Source of the DNA: Brachycybe producta
Lineage: Eukaryota > Arthropoda > Diplopoda > Playtdesmida > Andrognathidae
Assembly: GCA_036925085.1 (NCBI GenBank)
Contig: JAUPFP010000046.1
Span: 1,061,501-1,125,500, forward strand
DNA: 64,000 nt
Reading direction: 5' to 3'
The notes under the pieces are model-generated. The model worked only from the letters and a program-made list of their open reading frames with translations, searched no databases and was not told where the DNA came from. Positions 56,840 through 64,000 of this stretch are shown piece by piece. Position 1 is the first letter of the stretch. The number at the start of each line of letters is the position of its first letter. The position numbers were made by a program, and so were the translations under genes.

Positions 56840-59816
56840 CTGGGTACAAGTGGGATTTTAACCCTCAAAACACAGGTTCACGTCTACAAGATTTAACCAT
56901 CTAGGCTACTGTGCCAACTGCCCATTAAAGGATTTTAACAATAAAAACATTTAAGTTTATTTTCTAAATTTTAAATCCATTAAAATTAATTAAAAGACAC
57001 TACAGGGATTTGAACCCATGGACACAAATTTACAAGCCAGAGATGCTACCAATACAGCTATACTGACAACTGTTTAACTAACAAATTATACTAAGGATTT
57101 GTCAAAGGACATGTCAAACAAATCTATAAAATAAATTTAAAAAAAATTCAGCCAAAGTAGATGGAGCCACGGTCTCCATTAAAAAATTTTTGCCAAAAAG
57201 CAAAAACTTTTTTTTGAGGTATAGGATTTTTAACATAGAACTTTTTTATTTAATGTTTGAAATGTTTGAAGACAGGGGCGCTACAATCAACTATTACATA
57301 GAGTCCATGTATAAAGTGTTAGGTTAGTGGGTTAGTGTTGGGTTAGGGGGTTAGTGTTGGGTTAGGTTACAACTAATTAGAAATTGATGACGCTCATAAA
57401 AGGGTGGAGCCAAAAAATTCTGAAGCTGTCTACAGTTGCCTGTCAGGCGTTTGGAAACAGCAGAAGAAGGTCATTTGCCCTGCCCTTTTAAAAGTGTCAG
57501 ACCAAATATCAACCAATTAGTAATTGCCATCTCACATAAAAGGGTGGGGCATGTGGCATCATTTTAACAATAAATATAATGATGTTTATTTTAACAATTT
57601 GAAAATAATAAAAACAAACAGACACTGCTGAGATTTGAAACCATGGACACAAATTCACAAGCCAGAGATGCTACCAATACAGCTATACTGACAACTGTTT
57701 ATTTAAAAAATTATACTAAGGATTTGTCAAACAAATCTATAAAATAAATTTAAAAAAAATTCAGCCAAAGTAGATGGAGCCACCATCTCCATTAAAAAGT
57801 TTTTGCTAAAAAGCAAAAACTTTTTTTGAGGTATAGGATTTTTAACATTAGAACTTTTTTAATTAATGTTTGAAATGTTTGAAGACAGGGGCGCTACAAT
57901 CAACTATTATATAGAGTCCATGTATAAAGTGTTAGGTTAGTGGGTTAGCGTTGGGTTAGGTTACAACTAATTAGAAATTAATGACGCTCATAAAAGGGTG
58001 GAGCCAAAAAATTCTGAAGCTGTCTACAGTTGCCTGTCAGGCATTTGGAGACAGCAGAAGAAGGTCATTTGCCCTACCCTTTTATAAGCGTCAGACCAAA
58101 TATCAACCAATTAGTAATTGCCATCTCACATAAAAGGGTGGGGCATGTGGCATCATTTTAACAATAAATATAATTATGTTTATTTTAACAATTTGAAAAT
58201 ATTAAAAACAAACAGACACTGCTGAGATTTGAACCCATGGACACAAATTCACAAGCCAGAGATGCTACCAATACAGCTACACTGACAACTGTTCAACTAA
58301 CACATTATACTAAGGATTTGTCAAAGGATATGTCAAACAAATCTATAAAATAAATTTTAAAAAAAATCAGCCAAAGTAGATGGAGCCACGGTCTCCATTA
58401 AAAAAATTTTGCCAAAAAGCAAAAACTTTTTTTTGAGGTATAGAATTTTTAACATAGAACTTTTTTATTTAATGTTTGAAATGTTTGAAGACAGGGGCGC
58501 TACAATCAACTATTACATAGAGTCCATGTATAAAGTGTTAGGTTAGTGGGTTAGTGTTGGGTTAGGGGGTTAGTGTTGGGTTAGGTTACAACTAATTAGA
58601 AATTGATGACACTCATAAAAGGGTGGAGCCAAAAAATTCTGAAGCTGTCTACAGATGCCTGTCAGGCGTTTGGAGACAGTGGAAGAAGGTCATTTGCCCT
58701 ACCCTTTTATAAACATCAGACCAAATATCAACCAATTAGTAATTGCCATCTCAAATAAAAGGGCGGGGCATGTGGCATCATTTTAACAATAAATATAATT
58801 ATGTTTATTTTAACAATTTGAAAATATTAAAAACAAACAGACACTGCTGAGATTTGAACCCATGGACACAAATTCACAAGCCAGAGATGCTACAAACACA
58901 GCTACACTGACAACTGTTCAACTAACAAATTATACTAAGGATTTGTCAAACAAATCTATAAAATAAATTTTAAAAAAATTCAGCCAAAGTAGATGGAGCC
59001 ACCATCTCCATTAAAAAGTTTTTGCTAAAAAGCAAAAACTTTTTTTGAGGTATAGGATTTTTAACATTAGAACTTTTTTAATTAATGTTTGAAATGTTTG
59101 AAGACAGGGGCGCTACAATCAACTATTATATAGAGTCCATGTATAAAGTGTTAGGTTAGTGGGTTAGTGTTGGGTTAGGTTACAACTAATTAGAAATTGA
59201 TGACGCTCATAAAAGGGTGGAGCCAAAAAATTCTGAAGCTGTCTACAATTGCCTGTCAGGCGTTTGGAGACAGCAGAAGAAGGTCATTTGCCCTACCCTT
59301 TTATAAGCGTCAGACCAAATATCAACCAATTAGTAATTGCCATCTCACATAAAAGGGTGGGGCATGTGGCATCATTTTAACAACAAATATAATTATGTTT
59401 ATTTTAACAATTTGAAAATATTAAAAATAAAGAGACACTGCTGAGATTTGAACCCTAGGACACAAATTCACAAGCCAGAGATGCTACCAATACAGCTACA
59501 CTGACAACTGTTCAACTAATACATTATACTAAGGATTTGTCAAAGGATATGTCAAACAAATCTATAAAATAAATTTAAAAAAAAAATCAGCCAAAGTAGA
59601 TGGAGCCACGGTCTCCATTAAAAAAATTTTGCCAAAAAGCAAAAACTTTTTTTTGAGGTATAGGATTTTTAACATAGAACTTTTTAATTAATGTTTCAAA
59701 TGTGTGCAGACAGGGGCGCTACAATCAATTATTACTTAGAGTCCATGTATAAGGTGTTAGGTAAGGTTAGTGGGCTAGTGTTGGGTTAGGTTAGGTTAGT
59801 GGGGTTAGGGTAGTGA
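56840..59816. repeat. Tandem array B, ~610-bp composite units
   Basis: Five units are marked by CAGCCAAAGTAGATGGAGCC at 57149, 57762, 58368, 58981 and 59588 (spacings 613, 606, 613 and 607). Content and order match array A: a minus-strand tRNA-like module, GACAGGGGCGCTACAATCAA, telomere-like G-rich DNA, then MITE-related sequence. Alternate units share details (for example CCACCATCTCC versus CCACGGTCTCC), hinting at a dimeric higher-order pattern. Within this window, arrays A and B are the only copies seen. Confidence 0.92.
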
Positions 59817-60020
59817 CAGGCAGTTAGAAATCGGGGAGAACTTCAGTTGGCTCCGCCCTTGTTATGACGAACGGCAACTTCTAATTGGTTTGTTGTGTGG
59901 TTCGACGTTAAAAAGGGCGGAGCAGGTGACGGCAGACTACATAACCAACCAATTAGAAGTTGCCTGTCGTCATAACAAGGGCGGAGCCAACTAAAGTTCT
60001 CCCCGATTTCTAACTGCCTG
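59817..60020. mobile_element. Palindromic MITE, ~205-bp family (copy 7)
   Basis: The CAGGCAGTTAGAAATCGGGG left end and its inverse at the right flank the standard AGTTGGCTCCGCCC arms. It is inserted within the G-rich tail of array B: GGTTAGTGGGGTTAG sequence lies on both sides. Confidence 0.9.
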
Positions 60021-60228
60021 TAGGTTAGTGGGGTTAGTGTTGGAACTCTTTTAGGATCGGTGGTTGTGATGACGTAACTTTTGTTTCCCCGCGAAATATA
60101 GTGACGTTTCACTCGTCAAGTTTCATCGATTTGTCTGATTACTTGTTCAGGGAAAACGTGCTAAATTCAATGATTATTTCAGATTATAGAACAGAAAACA
60201 ATACGTTGATTTGATATTTATTATTGCA

Positions 60229-63202
60229 ATGGTTTGGATACTTAAAAAGGAGGGTGAGTTATACTTATAGAGACTGAAATGACCAATGAAATGAACTTCC
60301 ACATTCCCCTTTTCTCGAAAACTGGTAAGATTAAGGACCTCGTAAACCCCGTTCTTCTCGGAATAAACTCTCTTAAAAACAATGAAAATCGTTCAACATG
60401 GAAAAATAAGCCGTTGATCATAAACTTTTTATGTTTTTAAAGGTTCTGACGTGGAATCTAAAGAACTGAAACTTCTTCCTGGAAAGGAATACGTAGTCGG
60501 CCGTAAAGATTCGGACATCGTACTGACCAGTGACCAATCCATAAGTCGTACTCATGCAATCATCAAAGTCACTTCCAAAGTTTCCGAAATGGTGATCATA
60601 TAATGGTTTCGCTTTAATTTCTTTTATTATGTTTGATTTAATTCTATTTTTTTCTATAGTTAGGCCCCGGCGACTGTCGTACGACCGTGGCCATCCTTGT
60701 TGACCACTCCAAATATGGAACGTCAATCAATGGTGAAAAAGTGGCGACTGGAGTGGATACTGTCCTAAACTGTGACGATCTGATTTTGTTCGGAGTCTAT
60801 GAGAATCGATGGCGGTTTGCAAAAAACTTGTGCTCGTTTTCGTTTGAATCCGTTGTAATTGTACTGATTTATCTTTTTTTTTAAAGGGTCAAACGGAATC
60901 CTTTCGTTTGCTGTACTTCATGTTTGGTCGGAGAAGAGAAGGCCAGTGTCCAGCGTACTGTGTCGAAACTCGGAGGTCAGATCGTGAACGAATGGACGCC
61001 ACAATGTTCGTTACTCGTCATGAACAAACTTACAGTCACCATCAAGGTTAACGAAAAGGTGTTGCTTTGTAAAGTTTTCGCGGCAATCTTTGTTTCTGTT
61101 CTAACTGTAGGTCGTAAACGTCCTCGTTTCGCTCGGAAACATAGTAACTCCAAAGTATCTGGAAGATTATTACGAAGCAGCAAAGAACAATGGAAAAGAT
61201 CCCGATCCAAATAAGTTCGACTTGTTTTAATAGGCGGATTCTATTGTCGTACTGACGTGAAAATTCTTGTCTTTTTTTAATAGTTATGTTCCTCCGTTGG
61301 AAAAATCAAACGTTTTAGAAGATTCGGTCGATTTCACTCCGAACACAGAACGTAAAACAGTTTTCCGAGGAATCACGTTCATAAGTTTTGCTTCTAAACA
61401 AGTAAAACGCTCGATTTTTTTTTTGTCGTTTCGCTTTCAAAAACATTAGAATTGTTTTGTTACGGATAGTTTAAGAAGCTGAAGTTTACGTTGATGCGAA
61501 CCGGTGCTGAATTAAAACTCGAAGACGCGGCCAGATTTCGTCTTGTTGCCTCAATCGCAAACAACGACGTTTGTGTGTTACAACCTCCAAAGAATTTGGT
61601 TCCGTCGGATTTCGAATCGAAATTGGACACTTTTCTTAAGAAGTTTGTTCTTTGCTCCTTTATCATTCTCTGAAGAAACTCTAGAAAGTGTTTTTAGAAA
61701 CTAGAAGGAAACTATCATTTCAGGGTATTTTCACATTAATATCGTTTAAAATAAGCTTTTTTTATAAGTATGAAAAGGAATAAACTTAAATTAAACGATA
61801 TTTTTTAATTTTTTGCTTAGTGTTGCTCTTCTAAAATTTCAAAATTTGAAACTTATCTTTAACCGTTGCTTTTCCATTCGAAATTTAGATATTCTAAAAG
61901 AAGCGTTTCCGAAGGTGAAGTGGGACTTGCAGTTGTTTACTGTTCTCGTACAAAATACTGTAATCCCAGTCTAAACAAAAGTGATACGAATTCATTCCGA
62001 GGTTCGTTGCTCGATACCCAACAGCGATGTTCGTCATACGACACGTAAGATTCGTATTATTCAAACTGCTTACATCTCGATCTTTCGAAGATGAAAATTG
62101 ATTTTTTATGTTTAGTATTTACGACACGCAGACGAGTTCTATCAAAACGGAGCAGATGGATACGTTCGAAGTGGATACAGAAGTCGAGTCGATTCGACCG
62201 TCGGTCCAGAAACGCTCAGAGGTTATTTATTTAAGATGTAGCTTAAAAGACATTTTTAAAAGTTTTGTTTTTTCTTGAATGTTAAGGATTGCAGACCAGG
62301 TCCGTCGTATTATGATAAAAATATCTCATCATCAATTGTGTCCGAAGTTAACGAAAAAGAAGTCGAGTCTTCGTTCGAACCATCGGTGCCGAACGTTGAA
62401 ACGCCGAAACTCCAAAGTCCGCTTTTAGAAAGTAAATGCGAACCAATGGAATATGAAGAAGAAGGGAAAGATTCGACATTGAACTATGATGAATCCGGAA
62501 ATTCACGTTTAAACTATGAAAAATGTGGAAATTCACGTACGAACTCTGAACAATCAATAAATTTGCGTTCGAATTACGAAAAATCCGGAAATTCCCGTTC
62601 AAATTACAAAAAATCCGGAAATTCCCAACCAAATGTCATAAAGAACGAAACCGTTGACCAGTTACATGGTCATAACGTCAAGAAGATCATTAATAATCGT
62701 AACGATGACGACCGTGAATACGAAAGTGGCCGCGGTTCCGTTGTAATCAGATTAATGTCGTTGGTTCGTAAAAAGAATTCAGTAATTCGGAACGAAACTA
62801 ATGGAGAAACCATAAAAAACTTCAAAAGATTTAAAAAGGTGTTTCGAAAAGAATAATTTCGCTAATTTTCGTAACGATTAATCATTTAATCCGTTATTTA
62901 GGTGTTTCCAAAAGGAAGTCGAATTTCAAACAAAGGAGACGAAACGAAACGTCGTTTGGAATTAGTCAGAAGTTCGGCCGTAGTTCAGTCGCAGCCGTTT
63001 CTCGACGCAAATGGAAATTCGCAAAATGTAATTGAAACTAATTAAAACTAAAATCCTGTAAATTCTTCTAGTTTCTAAAAAAAACGCAAGAATTTTATAA
63101 ATAGTTCTGATAACGTTTTGATGATGTCAAATTTATATTCGATTTCAGAACGGTAATGAAATCGACTGCACGGATTCGGCCAATGTCTTCGACTGGGATT
63201 GA
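60229..63202 (+). CDS. NBN: Nibrin (NBS1), MRN complex subunit
   Basis: Twelve exons: 60229-60253, 60443-60591, 60660-60814, 60887-61046, 61111-61214, 61284-61401, 61470-61642, 61889-62044, 62116-62221, 62287-62838, 62902-63027, 63149-63202. They give 625 residues (human 754). Nibrin joins MRE11-RAD50 at double-strand breaks and helps activate ATM. The FHA domain is clear (YVVGRKDSD, SISRTHA, HSKYGTSINGEK; about 1-112). Tandem BRCT domains follow (CCTSCLVGEE to about 350; PPLEKSN, EVGLAVVYCSRTKYCNP). The MRE11-binding motif NFKRFKKVFPKG spans residues about 560-571, across the exon 10-11 junction. The C-terminus is acidic and aromatic (ANVFDWD) where vertebrates have an ATM-binding FxF/Y region and a basic tail. 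Exon 10 holds five tandem 10-residue repeats (NYEKSGNSR type). SQ sites occur near the end. A poly(A) signal lies at 63306-63311. Confidence 0.95.
62479..62628 (+). repeat. Coding 30-bp minisatellite in nibrin exon 10
   Basis: Five consecutive 30-bp units encode decapeptides of the form (x)NYEKSGNSR, with changes in units 1, 3 and 5. They lie in the linker between the BRCT domains and the MRE11-binding motif. The unit keeps frame, so copy number could vary without disrupting the protein. Confidence 0.85.
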
Positions 63203-63429
63203 TTTTATGTTTTCACACAAAAAAAGAACAATTTATATATAATGAAATTTTTTAATTTAAAAAGATTAAAAATGAGTTCTTAATTTTTATGAAAAGGAAT
63301 TATAAAATAAAACCTGTTTTTTTTGCATAATGAGATTTGTTATGTTTTATTTGTTATTTGTGCGAAATTGTCAAATTATTTTAAAATAAAAGATGTTTAC
63401 TGAATGGAAATTAAAATGAGAAATGAATT

Positions 63430-64000
63430 AGTTGGGGTTTTAAGTGTAAACGCTTCTCGAACTCTGGTTATTCCGTCTTTCACGTGAAAACTGAAGAGAA
63501 GCTTAAATGTATTTTAGAAACTAGAAGGGTTATGACAATCACTTAACGAGTATTTTCATGTTTGACATCTTTCAAAATAAACCTTATATGTAATTTTGAA
63601 AATGGTTCATTTTCAAGTGTAATAACATGACGATATTTGTTGAATTTGTTTAAAAATTTGTTCCCTTAATTTCGCTCCTGAAAGACAAAGAGTAATTGAG
63701 GGTTCGAAAATCAGCTGTTCATAAACCATCTTAAGCAGATTTTTAATTTATAAGAAGTTTATTTTGAAAGGTATCAATTTGAAAATACTATAAGCTCGTA
63801 AAATGATTTAGCTACCCTTCTAGTTTCTAACACACTTTTCAATTTTGCTCCTAAACTGCAGACTTATAGTTTGTGGTTATAACCAGAGTTCAAAACTCAA
63901 GCTGTTCATAAAACAGCTTAAAATTGTTTCAAAATTTAAAAAAAGCTGAGCAAAAAAAATTGCATTTCAATTGCAACACTTGATTTGTATTTTAATTTGA
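63430..64000. repeat. Fold-back repeat copies at the window end
   Basis: A left arm (TTTTAGAAACTAGAAGGGTT, then ATCTTTCAAAATAAACC) is followed by right-arm sequence (GAAGTTTATTTTGAAAGGTA, TACCCTTCTAGTTTCTAACA) and two terminal-like CAGCTGTTCATAAA segments. This suggests two overlapping or nested copies. No exon is seen after nibrin. Confidence 0.75.

Noticed and set aside
38495..59470. Possible tRNA genes in the arrays
   Set aside because: Box A- and B-like sequences are present, but anticodon and acceptor stems do not pair well and the modules are tandemly repeated, so they are SINE-like derivatives.
59843..60112. 89-residue frame before nibrin
   Set aside because: Most of it is the palindromic MITE (the peptide [14 protein letters not shown] recurs at every copy), so it is repeat translation, not a gene.
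62348..62632. 94-residue minus-strand frame with an NFRIF repeat
   Set aside because: It is the antisense of the coding minisatellite in nibrin exon 10.

Overview
The window is animal nuclear DNA. Seven protein-coding genes are split into many short exons by GT-AG introns, mostly 60 bp to 4 kb long, and every product belongs to a metazoan family. The sequence is strongly AT-rich, and its introns and spacers are packed with small inverted-repeat elements, tRNA-like SINEs and homopolymer or microsatellite tracts. This suits a compact invertebrate genome. A tunicate is my best guess from gene style and intron size, but nothing here proves it. All exon boundaries were read by eye from splice signals, reading phase and remembered family architecture. 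Six of the seven models close into uninterrupted frames with plausible total lengths.

Layout. 1-10.4 kb: no gene recognised, repeats only. 10.9-16.8 kb (+): CCN-family secreted matricellular protein (IGFBP, VWC, TSP1 and cystine-knot exons), with the first exon not securely found. 21.9-24.4 kb (-): membrane RING-CH (MARCH2/3-type) ubiquitin ligase. 25.8-37.6 kb (-): SUCO-type SUN-domain ER protein. 38-41.5 kb: tandem repeat array A. 42.1-44.9 kb (-): NPC2 sterol-transfer protein. 45.5-48.9 kb (-): CDT1 replication-licensing factor. 50.5-52.7 kb (+): peroxisomal D-aspartate/D-amino-acid oxidase. 53.1-55.7 kb (-): cortactin. 56.6-60.0 kb: tandem repeat array B, same family as A. 60.2-63.2 kb (+): nibrin (NBS1).

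The genes do not form one pathway. CDT1 and nibrin both act in genome maintenance (origin licensing and double-strand-break sensing). NPC2 serves lysosomes, SUCO the ER and nuclear envelope, MARCH endosomal membrane traffic, cortactin the actin cortex and CCN the extracellular matrix.

The most unusual content is the repeat landscape. It includes a fold-back element family found in most introns, a palindromic family of about 205 bp that also appears inside 610-bp satellite units carrying a tRNA-like module and telomere-like G-rich DNA, a GC-rich hAT-like element with a perfect 8-bp target duplication beside CDT1, and a TA-flanked element with another element nested in it. One well-supported GC-AG intron lies in the oxidase gene, and a second is possible in SUCO. 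I did not find an operon-like or defence-type novel system.
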